A stretch of DNA of 64,000 nt, taken from positions 4,996,451-5,060,450 of the forward strand of contig JAJEKV010000028.1 in assembly GCA_021234155.1 (NCBI GenBank), given 5' to 3'. Positions 49,220 to 59,457 of this stretch are shown here, piece after piece (the stretch's first letter is position 1; each line of letters begins with the position of its first letter). Source of the DNA: Isoetes taiwanensis. Lineage: Eukaryota; Streptophyta; Lycopodiopsida; Isoetales; Isoetaceae. Position numbers and translations under genes: made by a program. The notes beneath the pieces are model-generated. The model did not search any database and had not been told where the DNA came from. It saw only the letters and a program-made list of their open reading frames with translations.

Positions 49220-49880
49220 ATGACTTATCAACTTGAATATGATGGTGCCTCAAAAGGAAATCCCGGAAAGTCTGGTGCAGCAGCTTTTATTAAGGCCACC
49301 CGATGGCCATATTGTATGTTCTTAAAGTCAGGCCTTAGTCTGCAAAGATTTGAAGTATATCTAGTCTTGTTTCAAGAACATTGCCAGACAAATTGTAGGT
49401 TGCAAGTGAATTATAAAGCATAGTCAATTCATCGCATTTATCTCAAGTAGTGCATTTGCAGGCGTGGAAGGTCATGCTGCCACTTAAAACAACACCTGAT
49501 GTGCACCTAGCCACATTGATAAGTTATTTTTTCTTCGCTTATTTATATGTATATTTTTCTGTTCAAAATAATGATGACGTTGTGTGGTATGTCAAAATAG
49601 GTTCGTGGATGCTGGAAAGTCAGAAATATCACATTATTACACGAAGAAGCAAATAAGCTGATTAAGGGTTTTGACAATTTCTCGATTCACCAGGTTAGAA
49701 GGGTAAGGCTTTGTACCTTGTTCCAGAGCGCCAGCCATTGATGAGCGAAGTATCATTTGTTTTGAACTCTATAAATGACATGTCACTTCAGAGGATTCAA
49801 ATACGCAGGAGATGCATTGGCAAATATTGTCGCCCAGTTCTTCAAAGTTGTCATCGAAGATCTACAATACTCTTTTAACT
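49220..49880 (+). pseudogene. RNase H1-domain gene fragment, broken, introns retained
   Basis: RNase H1-type domains cut RNA in RNA:DNA hybrids. Piece 1 follows an AG acceptor at 49218-49219 and reads MTYQLEYDGASKGNPGKSGA, which includes the DGASKGNPG signature with the first catalytic Asp. After AAAF a 1-nt shift is needed to read PPDGHIVCS, then a stop. Piece 2 (49601-49702) follows AG and precedes GTAAGG; it reads VRGCWKVRNITLLHEEANKL and GFDNFSIHQVRR, matching the helix region of plant RNase H proteins. Piece 3 (from 49809, after GCAG) reads GDALANIVAQFF, like the EADALAN catalytic end. The exon carrying the middle Glu and Asp is not recognisable. Introns are kept, so this copy did not come from mRNA. 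Confidence 0.75.
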
Positions 49881-49998
49881 TAATTTTATAACTTTTGCCG
49901 AATGCTATATTAGAAGGTAATAATTAAATTTTTGAAATGGCAGCAAAGAATAAAGTTAGAGTTAACAAAGGCGATGCTTGCGTACCGAGACACTTGGC

Positions 49999-50141
49999 TA
50001 ATAGCAAACTTGTCGTTAATGCGTAAACGGTTGAAAGCCCAAGGTGTGGAAATGACCACGTGGATGTGGATGCCTAGAAACAAATTTCATCAAAGGCAAA
50101 TGCTTGCAACTTAAGACACTCGGCTAATAGCAAACTTGTCA
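49999..50141 (+). repeat. 26-bp direct repeat flanking ~90 bp
   Basis: GACACTTGGCTAATAGCAAA at 49999 and GACACTCGGCTAATAGCAAA at about 50115, each followed by CTTGTC. It sits just after the RNase H fragment and could mark a small insertion or a local duplication. Confidence 0.7.
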
Positions 50142-50433
50142 AGTAAGAAAGTATTTTATAAATGTGTATTGAGTTATTTGTGGATAATAGAATCGAATAA
50201 ATTAGACCAGCTTGGTGCAAAGAATTTTGAATTATCACACGAATGAGACATTGTGATTTATGAAGCAAAGAATGGCTAACTTATCTAAGAAAACGTGAAT
50301 TCAAGTTCTTATTTTGTTGATTTGTATTGAAAGTGTGTGTTGTTCAACGATTGATGTTCAAAATGAGTTGTGTTTTTTGGGTCAATATCATTCCATAATT
50401 CGCTTGACCGATATTGCTCTCATGTTCTCGCAA

Positions 50434-50803
<370 letters not shown>

Positions 50804-50958
50804 AGTTTCTGGATATTCTTTTGCTATATGGTATGTTGATATAACAGGAGCATTTGTTCAATGTTCTTTCACTTACACTGCTAAATAACTTGAATTGAAG
50901 AGTTGAAGCATAATTCGGAAAGCCACATTTCTTTAAGTTTGAACTGTTCTGTGAAATG

Positions 50959-51087
50959 CAGCTACATGGACTGAAGCCAGATAAAGTCACATATGCAAAC
51001 ATTTTTGTTGCATGTGCAGATGTCAGAGCTTTAGGATTGGGTAAGCTCATTCACTCATATCTCTTGAAAGCTTACCTAGTTACTTAG
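50959..51087 (+). pseudogene. PPR-repeat protein fragment
   Basis: PPR proteins bind organellar RNA through ~35-residue helical repeats. This 42-codon frame reads QLHGLKPDKVTYANIFVACA, then DVRALGLGKLIHSYLL, and ends at a TAG. GLKPDKVTY..ACA..ALG.GK.IH is the classic repeat junction of PLS-type plant PPR proteins. Only about one repeat is present, with no start and no flanking repeats, so it is a captured or decayed piece. It lies about 150 bp after the Ca2+-ATPase fragment, on the same strand. Confidence 0.75.
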
Positions 51088-51304
51088 TAACCTCACTGCA
51101 TCGCATGTCCCGTGTAGGCTAAAGAAGAACCAGCTATTCAAGGAAAAGAATGAATGGTAGTAGGCAGGCTATGCTGGTGAACTCCACTTTTGTATAAAAA
51201 TATGTAAGTTGTTTTATCTGAGGTGGCGTTCAGATTTAGTTTAATTTAACGGAAAAATATTTGATATAATCCATTAGCTCAATTAATTGTTTTGAAATCT
51301 ACAG

Positions 51305-51394
51305 GTCTCTCTTTTGCATGGTGATGCTCTAGAGTCCAATACATTGTGGACCGTTTTACAAATATGGCCAGCTGGATCAATCAATCTTCCGGAT
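51305..51394 (+). pseudogene. Exon-like piece, 30 codons, unidentified
   Basis: Bounded by ACAG on the left and GTAAGT on the right, with an open frame of exactly 90 bp (VSLLHGDALESNTLWTVLQ then IWPAGSINLPD). It fits one phase-0 internal exon. The protein is not recognised. It is plausibly a fourth captured gene piece; no neighbouring exon was found. Confidence 0.35.
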
Positions 51395-51659
51395 GTAAGT
51401 ATCATTTTCATTTAAAAGAGGTGAGTACTTTTTGTGTCTTGGAAGGGAACATCTCAAAATTGCAGCATAGACATTCTTCGTTATAATGTCAATACTTTGA
51501 TTGATACTACTTCATCTACATTATCAAAAGAATTTAATGAAACCACACTTTTGTTCTTAATTTGAAGTGCTATTTTCCCCGTGTAGATCTTTTTTGTTTC
51601 AAGATTTCGTGATAGTCGCTTTTAAAATAGCTTAAAAGAGCACCTAATACAGAAAAAAC

Positions 51660-52130
51660 AATAGGTAAGACCTACATGCTGTTTTTTAGGTTTTATTAAG
51701 AACCACATGTCTGTGAGGAAAGCAGCACTTGAAAACTGCAGCTACTATTAGAAAAGACATATAGAAACAGATGTTATACTACATGTAGATAAACCTTGAG
51801 AAAGTGAAACAACAGTTAAAACTTACACGTTATTTTTAAGTTATTAAAAGCCACATGTCTACTGTAGAGGAAACCAACACTTGAAAACTGCACCTATTTT
51901 TAGAATCAACATGTAGAAATAGATGTTATTCTACATGTAGATCTTTGTAAAACCTACACGTCATCTTTGTAAGGTTTATGAAGAACCACGTCTGCTTTGA
52001 GGAAAACAACATTTGAATACTACAGCTGTTATTAGAAACAACATTAGAAACAGATGTTATCCTACATGTAGATTAATCTTGAGAAAGTGAAACAACAGGT
52101 AAATAATACATGTCTAACAAAAAGCCACAT
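51660..52130 (+). repeat. Diverged edge units of the ~144-bp satellite
   Basis: Three or so units carry the landmarks of the main array in altered form (GCCACATGTCTACTGTAGAG, AGAAACAGATGTTATCCTAC, ACATGTAGAT, GTGAAACAACAG). They differ far more from each other than the inner units do, as expected at an array edge that escaped homogenisation. Confidence 0.8.
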
Positions 52131-53880
52131 GTCTGCTTTGAGGAAATCAACACACCTACTTTTAGAAACAACATGTAGAAAGAGATGCTAATCCTACGTA
52201 GATAAATGTGCTCAAACAAAAAACAACATGTAAAAACTACATGTCACCTTCCTCAATTTAACAAAAGCCACATGTCTGCTTTGAGGAAATCAACACACCT
52301 ACTTTTAGAAACAACATGTAGAAAGAGATGCTAATCCTACGTAGATAAATGTGCTCAAACAAAAACAACATGTAAACTACATGTCACCTTCTAAATTTAA
52401 CAAAAGCCACATGTCTGCTTTGAGGAAATCAACACACCTACTTTTAGAAACAACATGTAGAAAGAGATGCTAATCCTACAGGTAGATAAATGTGCTCAAA
52501 CAAAAACAACATGTAAAAACTACATGTCACCTTCTGAATTTAACAAAAAGCCACATGTCCGCTTTGAGGAAAATCAACACACCTACTTTTAGAAACAACA
52601 TGTAGAAAGAGATGCTAATCCTACAGTAGATAAATGTGCTCAAACAAAAACAACATGTAAAAACTACATGTCACCTTCTCAATTTAACAAAAGGCCACAT
52701 GTGTCGCTTTGAGGAAATCAACACACCTACTTTTAGAAACAACATGTAGAAAGAGATGCTAATCCTACGAGATAAATGTGCTCAAACAAAAACAACATGT
52801 AAAACTACATGTCACCTTCCTCAATTTAACAAAAGGCCACATGTCCGCTTTGAGGAAATCAACACACCTACTTTTAGAAACAACATGTAGAAAGAGATGC
52901 TAATCCTACGTAGATAAATGTGCTCAAACAAAAACAACATGTAAAAACTACATGTCACCTTCCTCAATTTAACAAAAGGCCACATGTCCGCTTTGAGGAA
53001 ATCAACACACCTACTTTTAGAAACAACATGTAGAAAGAGATGCTAATCCTACAGTAAGATAAATGTGCTCAAACAAAAACAACATGTAAAAACTACATGT
53101 CACCTTCCTCAATTTAACAAAAGGCCACATGTCTGCTTTGAGGAAATCAACACACCTACTTTTAGAAACAACATGTAGAAAGAGATGCTAATCCTACAGG
53201 TAGATAAATGTGCTCAAACAAAAACAACATGTAAAAAACTACATGTCACCTTCCTCAATTTAACAAAAAGCCACATGTGTCCGCTTTGAGGAAATCAACA
53301 CACCTACTTTTAGAAACAACATGTAGAAAGAGATGCTAATCCTACACTCAAACAAAAACAACATGTAAAACTACATGTCACCTTCCTCAATTTAACAAAA
53401 GGCCACATGTCTGCTTTGAGGAAATCAACACACCTACTTTTAGAAACAACATGTAGAAAGAGATGCTAATCCTACAGGTAGATAAATGTGCTCAAACAAA
53501 AACAACATGTAAAAACTACATGTCACCTTCTGAATTTAACAAAAAGCCACATGTCTGCTTTGAGGAAATCAACACACCTACTTTTAGAAACAACATGTAG
53601 AAAGAGATGCTAATCCTACAGTAGATAAATGTGCTCAAACAAAAACAACATGTAAAAACTACATGTCACCTTCCTCAATTTAACAAAAGGCAACATGTCC
53701 GCTTTTGGAAAAATCAACACACCTACTTTTAGAAACAACATGTTGAAAGAGATGCTAATCCTACAGGTAGATAAATGTGCTCAAACAAAAACAACATGTA
53801 AAAACTACATGTCACCTTCTGAATTTAACAAAAAGCCACACATAGTTTTTAGCAAATCCGGACAAAAATCTACACGAGTC
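52131..53880 (+). repeat. ~144-bp tandem satellite array
   Basis: About a dozen units start at CACATGT followed by CTGCTTTGAGGAAATCAACA, near 52269, 52408, 52552, 52696, 52838, 52981, 53126, 53272, 53404, 53548, 53692 and 53836. Spacing is 139-146 bp except one unit of 132 bp that lacks the GTAGATAAATGTG part. Each unit has ACATGTAG and CTACATGT about 55 bp apart, an internal inverted pair. Variation is mainly 1-3 bp indels at ACAGGTAGAT and CTTCCTCAATTT. No conserved reading frame is present. Confidence 0.95.
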
Positions 53881-54189
53881 TTTGATGTCTTTTTGTAAAA
53901 GAACAACACTTGATGTCTTTTTTTTTGTAAAAGAACAACACTTGAAAACAACACTTGAAAAAAAACATGTTGACTTTTTGATGTTTTTGCAAGAACCACA
54001 TGTAGAGAAAGTTGCAAAATTTTGGGGTAGATTTTGTCCAAAAAGACATGTCTAAAATTTATGCTAAAACCATTTATCCCCAGAAGAGCAAGTTTTTTAC
54101 GCCAAGACCCCCTTATCTCTTTTTTTGAGTCACATAATTCCAATTTACCATATGATTTTTACCCCAAATATAATTTCTAACAATCCTCT
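53881..54189. other. Decayed satellite edge and spacer
   Basis: Repeats of GATGTCTTTTTGTAAAAG and GAACAACACTTGA mark a degenerate right edge of the satellite, up to about 54060. Beyond it no feature is seen before the minus-strand LINE fragment. Confidence 0.5.
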
Positions 54190-55082
54190 CTATCTGGCGA
54201 TATTAGGAGCTAGGAGAGCGTAAGAGAAATAAATGTGGGAACTAGCAAATACAGAGTTGGCAATGATTGTTCTTCCCGCCAAGGAGAGACAACTACCATA
54301 ATTACTCAACTTTTTCCCCATTTTAGAAACAATTGAGTCCAAAGGTTTTGACACTTTCGTGTCAAGAGAGAGTGGCATCCCAAAGAGAGTGGTTGAGTGG
54401 ACTGAAATCATAACATTTAATGCCCGGGATGTCATTTTGATTAGATTCTCCTAGGATGATGCACTTGTTCAGATTTAGATAGATCCCAGAGGCTGCACTA
54501 AAACCTTTGATAATATTTAAAAGGATTCAATGTTGTTCTCCGCTCATTTTTCAAAAAGTTGAAGGAGTCATCGATATTGCATTATGGTAAGATGAGGCAG
54601 TTATCGGGAAGCTTAAGACCCTCAATGTTACCAACTTGTTGATGATGGAGAATTACTCTTGTTAACATTTCAGCCACAATTATGAACAGATAAGGGGCTA
54701 AGGGGCAGCCTTGCCTTACTCCATTATTCAAAGTGAAGAAGGTAGAGGGAGAGCCATTTATTATGATTGCAGATTGAGATCTAAGATTAAGGCCCATAAT
54801 CAAGTCAATTAATTTGATTGGGATCCCAATTTTTTGAAGGGCCAGAATCAAAAAATCCCACCTGACTGTATCAAAGGCTTTGGAAAAATCAAGTTTCAAG
54901 AGGACACATTTTTGATTTGAAATTCTTGCCCAATGCATACCCTCCATAGCTGCAATGTAGTTATCAAGGATGTATCTGTCTGATAGGAAAGCAGATTGAT
55001 GCAAACTGATATTTTTCTGAAGAAAACCTTTGATCCTGTTTGCAATGATTTTGGCACAAAGTTTGTAGGTCGTGTTGGTCAA
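54190..55082 (-). pseudogene. LINE-C reverse transcriptase fragment (L1 type), broken
   Basis: Read on the minus strand from 55082, 166 codons are open: YKLCAKIIANRIKGFL, LDFSKAFDTVRWDFL and RQGCPLAPYLFIIVAEML, all standard reverse transcriptase blocks. The frame ends at LKLPDNCLILP, just before where YADD should come; that box is destroyed (a CNIDDSFNF-like remnant in a shifted frame). A second open part (54190-54435) gives SKMGKKLSNYGSCLSLAGR and NSVFASSHIYFS, equivalent to the region after the catalytic core in LINE-A. The N-terminal ~25 residues of the core and all other domains are missing. It is related to but clearly distinct from LINE-A. Confidence 0.85.
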
Positions 55083-55267
55083 AGATGTATCCCTAGATAC
55101 TTATATGAGGTGACAATTTCCACAGGTTCTCCTTGATAGAGGAATTTAAGATGATCTACTTTATTTGTCCCAAATACCATCATCTTAGTCTTTGACATAT
55201 TTACCCTCATACTTTTCTGTTCACAGAAATATGCCAGTGCATCTAAATGCTTCTGTATGCCTTCCAC
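55079..55267 (-). pseudogene. Fragment of a second, different non-LTR reverse transcriptase
   Basis: Read on the minus strand: GIQKHLDALAYFCEQKSMRV, NMSKTKMMVFGTNK and EIVTSYKYLGIHL. The NMSKTKMMVF..SYKYLG pattern belongs to the palm/thumb region of another LINE type, not to the position LINE-C needs here. It ends within a few bases of the start of the LINE-C open frame, so two elements were joined head to tail at 55079-55082. Confidence 0.7.
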
Positions 55268-55288
55268 TGAATGGGAAAGAAGAACAAC

Positions 55289-55354
55289 GAGGGAGAGGGA
55301 GGGAGGGAGGGAGGGAGGGAGGGAGGGAGGGAGGGAGGGAGGGAGAGAGAGAGT
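55289..55354 (+). repeat. GGGA microsatellite, ~14 units
   Basis: An almost pure GGGA run of about 55 bp, bordered by GAGAGAGA on the right. It directly follows, on the plus strand, the 5' end of the minus-strand LINE chimera. Confidence 0.95.
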
Positions 55355-55704
55355 TTTTCTCTTTTATGCCTCGAATCCATTTTTGAGGATATACACATAA
55401 TCTCGAGTCCCATTCAGGACTTTGCAGGAGTTGAAACCACACAACAAAACCTTATAGAAATCGAGGATTCAAAAATTGTTTGTTGGTTCTTTTTTCTGAT
55501 TCATTGAGAGAAAAATATATCCAATTTCTCTCCATCAACCTAGTTCTAAATCAAGCCAAAATTCTTTCCACATGTTCGTACATGTTTACCTGATAGCCAT
55601 TTCAAATATCAGCCAGAAATGTTAAAAAACACTCAAGATATCATCATTTAAGTGTACATACCTTTTTCTGGCATAGGGATGTGGAATGGCCAAATTTTTT
55701 GTCC
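55355..55704. other. Spacer between microsatellite and satellite
   Basis: Unique-looking AT-rich sequence; nothing recognised. Confidence 0.4.
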
Positions 55705-57728
55705 ACTTGGCTCAAACATGCCACCTAGGCTCAAACATGCCAAGGTGGCTCAAACATGCCACCAAGGTGGCTCAAAAAATGCCAAGGTGGCTCAAACATG
55801 CACCAAGGTGGCTCCAACATGCCAAGTTGGCGCAAACATGCCACGTGGGCTCCACCATGCCATCTAGGCTCCAACATGCCAAGGTGGCTCAAACATGCCA
55901 CCTAGGCTCCAACATGCCACCTATCCAACATGCCACCATGGCTCAATATGCTACCTAGGCTCTAACAATCCACCTAGGCTCTAACATGCCAAGGTGGCTC
56001 AAGCATGCCACATGGGCTCCAACATGCCACCTAGGATCCAACATGTCAAGGTGGCTCAAACATGCCACGTGGGCTCCAACATGCCAAGGTGGCTGGGCTC
56101 AAACATGCCAAGTTGGCTCCAACATGCCACCTAGGCTCCAACATGACAAGGTGGCTCAAACTTGCCACCTAGGCTCCAACATGCTCAAACATGCCACTTG
56201 GGCTCCAACATGCCACCTAGGCTCCAACTTGGCAAGGTGGCTCAAACATGCTCCAACATGCCACCTAGGCTCCAACATGCCATCTAGGCTCCAACATGCC
56301 AAGGTGGCTCAAACATGACACCTAGGATCCATCATGCCACCTAGGCTCAAACATGCAAAGGTGGCTCAAACATGCCACGTGGGCTCACCTAGGCTCCAAC
56401 ATGCCAAGGTGGTTCAAACATGCCATGCGGGGCTCCAGCGTGCCATCTAGGCTCCAACATGCCAAGGTGGCTCAAACATGCCAAGGTGGCTCAAGCATGC
56501 CACCTAGGCTCAAATATGCCAAGGAGGCTCAAACATGCCATGCGGGCTCCAACATGCCACCTAGGTTCCAGCATGCCAAGGTGGCTCAAACGTCTCACGT
56601 GGGCTCAAACATGCCAAGGTGGCTCAAACATGCCACGTGGGCTCCAACATGCCACCTAGGCTCAAACATGCCACGTGGGCTCCAACATGCCATCTAGGCT
56701 TCAACATGCCAAGGTGGCTCCAACTCACCGTGGCTCCAACATGCTCAAACATGCCAAGGTGGCTCAAACATGCCACGCGGGCTCCATCATGCCACCTAGG
56801 CTCCAATAACATGCCAAGGTGGCTCAAACATGCCACCTAGGCTCCAACATGCCAAGGTGGCTCAAACATGCCACCTAAGCTCCAACATGCCACCTAGGCT
56901 CAAACATGCCAAGGTGGCTCAAACATGCCATGTGGGCTCCAACATGCCACCTGGGCTCCAACATGCCAAGGTGGTTCAGGCATGCCACCTCGAGTCCAAC
57001 CTGCCACCTAGGCTCTAACATGCCACATAAAATCCAACATGCCACCTAGACCCCAATATGCCACCAACCCCCAACATGCCACCTAGGCTCCAACATGCCA
57101 CGTGGACTGAAACATGCCATGGGCTCAAACATGCCACCTAGGCTCTGATATGCCAAGGTGGCTCGAACATGCCACCTAGGCTCCAATATGCCACCTAGGA
57201 TCTAACATGCTAAGGTGGCTCAAAACATGGCACCTAGACTCCAACATGCCACATAGGCTCAAATATGCCAAGGTGGCTCAAACATGCCATGTGGGCTCCA
57301 ACATGCCAAGGTGGCTAAAACATGCCAAGGTGGCTCAAACATGCCACCTAGGCTCCAACATGCCACCTAGGCTCAAACATGCCAAGGTGGGTCGAACATG
57401 CCAAGGTGGCTCCAACATGCCACCTAGGCTCCAACATGCCAACATGGCTCAAACATGCCACTTAGGCTCCAACATGCCAAGATGGCTCAAACATGCCATG
57501 CGGGCTCCAACATGCCACCAGGGCTCCAACATGCCACATAGGCTCAAGCATGCCAAGGTGGCTCAAACATGCCAAGGTGGTTCCAACATGCCACCTAAGC
57601 TCCAACATGCCAAGGTGGCTCAAACATGCCACCTAGGCTCAAACATGCCAAGGTGGCTAAAAACCCCGTGGCTCAAACATGGCAAGGTGGCTCCAAACAT
57701 GCCACCTTGAGCTCCAACACGCCAGTGC
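55705..57728 (+). repeat. 19-bp satellite, block 1 (plus orientation)
   Basis: About 105 units of 19 bp. The two main forms are ACATGCCACCTAGGCTCCA and ACATGCCAAGGTGGCTCAA, with a third containing CCACGTGGGCT. They alternate irregularly. Because 19 is not a multiple of 3, three units (57 bp) encode a 19-residue repeat in any open frame, such as MPRWLKHATWAPTCHLGSN. This makes long spurious frames (up to 167 codons in this block) on both strands. Confidence 0.97.
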
Positions 57729-58156
57729 CACAACGAGAAATCCCCATTCTCTAACATCGTAAAGGGTCGTTGCCTTGTGAGCCAAACAATCGTGTCATCC
57801 TGGAAGACCAAGCGTAAAGGAGAACGAGGGTGGGTGCCTCCCTCGAATTGAAGCTTGGCTTGCTACCTCTCGACATTGACATAAAGGAGGGCTCGGCGTA
57901 AGTAAAAATTGATCGACTTCGGCAGGCAAGTCTAGATTTAAACCACAATTTTGACATAAATAAAAAGTAGCATCACGCCACAATAATGATAATGCGAGAG
58001 GAGGCCGGGCTAGGCTCGCAATGCAGTGGGTGGAAGGCAAGGCCCTTCCGTTATCTTCGCGACACAGGGGAGGCATCTTTGATCCCCGCGGGTAACACCT
58101 CCCGATACATGGTGGTTATCCAAAGGTGGAACGGGCGACTTGATAGGAAGCACGAA
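57729..58156. other. GC-richer 430-bp insert splitting the 19-bp satellite
   Basis: The satellite stops at GCCAGTGCCACAACGAG and resumes at CCATGCCACATAGGCTCC. The insert has several CpGs, two GACATAAA words and no recognised motif. Frames across it are short and partly satellite-derived. No clear terminal inverted repeat or target-site duplication is visible. Confidence 0.6.
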
Positions 58157-58930
58157 CCATGCCACATAGGCTCCAACATGCCACCTAGGCTCCAACATGC
58201 CAAGGTGGGTCAAACATGCCACGTGGACTCTATAATGCCACGTGGGCTCCAACATGCCAAGGTGGCTCCAACATGCCACCTAGGCTCAAACATGCCGGTG
58301 GCTAAAAAGGCCACGTGGCTCAAACATGGCAAGGTGGCTCAAACATGCCACGCGGGCTCCAACGTGCCACCTAGGCTCCAACATGCCAAGGTGGGTCAAA
58401 CATGCCATGTGGACTCCATAATGCCACGTGGGCTCCAACATGCCAAGGTGGCTCCAACATGCCACCTAGGCTCAAACATGCCACCTAGGCTCCAACATGC
58501 CACCCAGGTTCCAACATGCCGTGGCTCAAACATGCCACCTAGGCTCCAACATGCCACCTAGGATCCAACATGCCAAGGTGGCTCAAACATCTGCACGTGG
58601 ACTCCATAATGCCACGTGGGCTCCAACACGCCAAGGTGGCAAAAACATGCCACCTAGGCTTCAACATGCCAAGGTGGCTCAAACATGCCACGCGGGCTCC
58701 AACATGCCACCTAGGCTCAAACATGCCAAGGTGGGTCGAACATGCCAAGGTGGCTCCAACATGCCACCTAGGCTCCAACATGCCAACATGGCTCAAACAT
58801 GCCACTTAGGCTCCAACATGCCAAGATGGCTCAAACATGCCATGCGGGCTCCAACATGCCAACCAGGCTCCAACATGCCACATAGGCTCAAGCATGCCAA
58901 GGTGGCTCAAACATGCCAAGGTGGCTCAAA
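58157..58930 (+). repeat. 19-bp satellite, block 2 (plus orientation)
   Basis: The same 19-bp forms as block 1. A higher-order unit is visible: the rare word GACTCYATAATGCCACGTG recurs at 58226, 58412 and 58599, about 187 bp apart. The last ~225 bp repeat 57366-57590 of block 1 almost exactly, including rare variants such as GTGGGTCGAACATGCC. Confidence 0.95.
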
Positions 58931-59249
58931 CAGTAGCAAAATTGTTTAGGATCATTCGGGATGGCCAATAGCTCCAAACTCTGTTATTTTAGTTGCCATG
59001 GTTTTGCATATATGTTTAGAAAAGGTGCACCTAGTTATCCAAGAAAACGACCACGTTTTGGCCTCCAAAACATAAACCCTACAATAGCCTAGCAACATAC
59101 AATGTTTACATTTCGGAGGCCAAAACATGGTCGTTTTCTTGGATAAATAGGTGCACCTTTTCTAAATTGCATACAGAGCCATGGAAACCCGAAATAACGA
59201 GGTTTGATCTATTGGCCATCCCGAATGATCCCAAACAATTTTGCTACTG
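58931..59249. mobile_element. 319-bp foldback (long inverted repeat) element
   Basis: It starts CAGTAGCAAAATTGTTT and ends AAACAATTTTGCTACTG. The two arms of about 130-145 bp pair through most of their length: GGATCATTCGGGATGGCCAA against TTGGCCATCCCGAATGATCC, and AAAAGGTGCACCTA against TAGGTGCACCTTTT. A short centre holds AATAGCCTAGCAACATAC. CAAA stands on both sides (58927-58930, 59250-59253), a possible 4-bp target duplication. It has no coding frame. Its structure fits a foldback or MITE element; the superfamily is unclear. Confidence 0.8.
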
Positions 59250-59371
59250 CAAAATGCACTCTTGACTTCTAATTGCCACACTGGGAGGAGGATAAATCCA
59301 AACCCCATTCCGTTAGTTCCTATTGTTCTGGATTTTCAACTGCAGCTTCTTGACCATTTCCCAAGTGCAAC

Positions 59372-59457
59372 CGACTAAAACTCGACCTCCATAACATAAA
59401 CCCTTCAATAACCTAGCAACACACAGGGTTTATGTTTTGGAAGCCATATCCTAGTCG
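59372..59457. mobile_element. Second, smaller foldback related to the first
   Basis: The left arm CGACTAAAACTCGACCTCC and ATAACATAAACCCT pairs imperfectly with AGGGTTTATGTTTTGGAAGC and CTAGTCG. The centre TCAATAACCTAGCAACACAC is close to the centre of the 319-bp element. It appears to be the eroded core of a sibling copy. Confidence 0.65.

Noticed and set aside
52131-53880. A CRISPR-like repeat array
   Set aside because: Units of 144 bp are directly contiguous and nearly identical throughout, with no unique spacers; the context is a plant nuclear satellite.
55652-58949. Many long open frames (up to 191 codons) on both strands within the 19-bp satellite
   Set aside because: They are a by-product of a stop-poor 19-bp tandem unit; every frame shows the same 19-residue period and no start is conserved.
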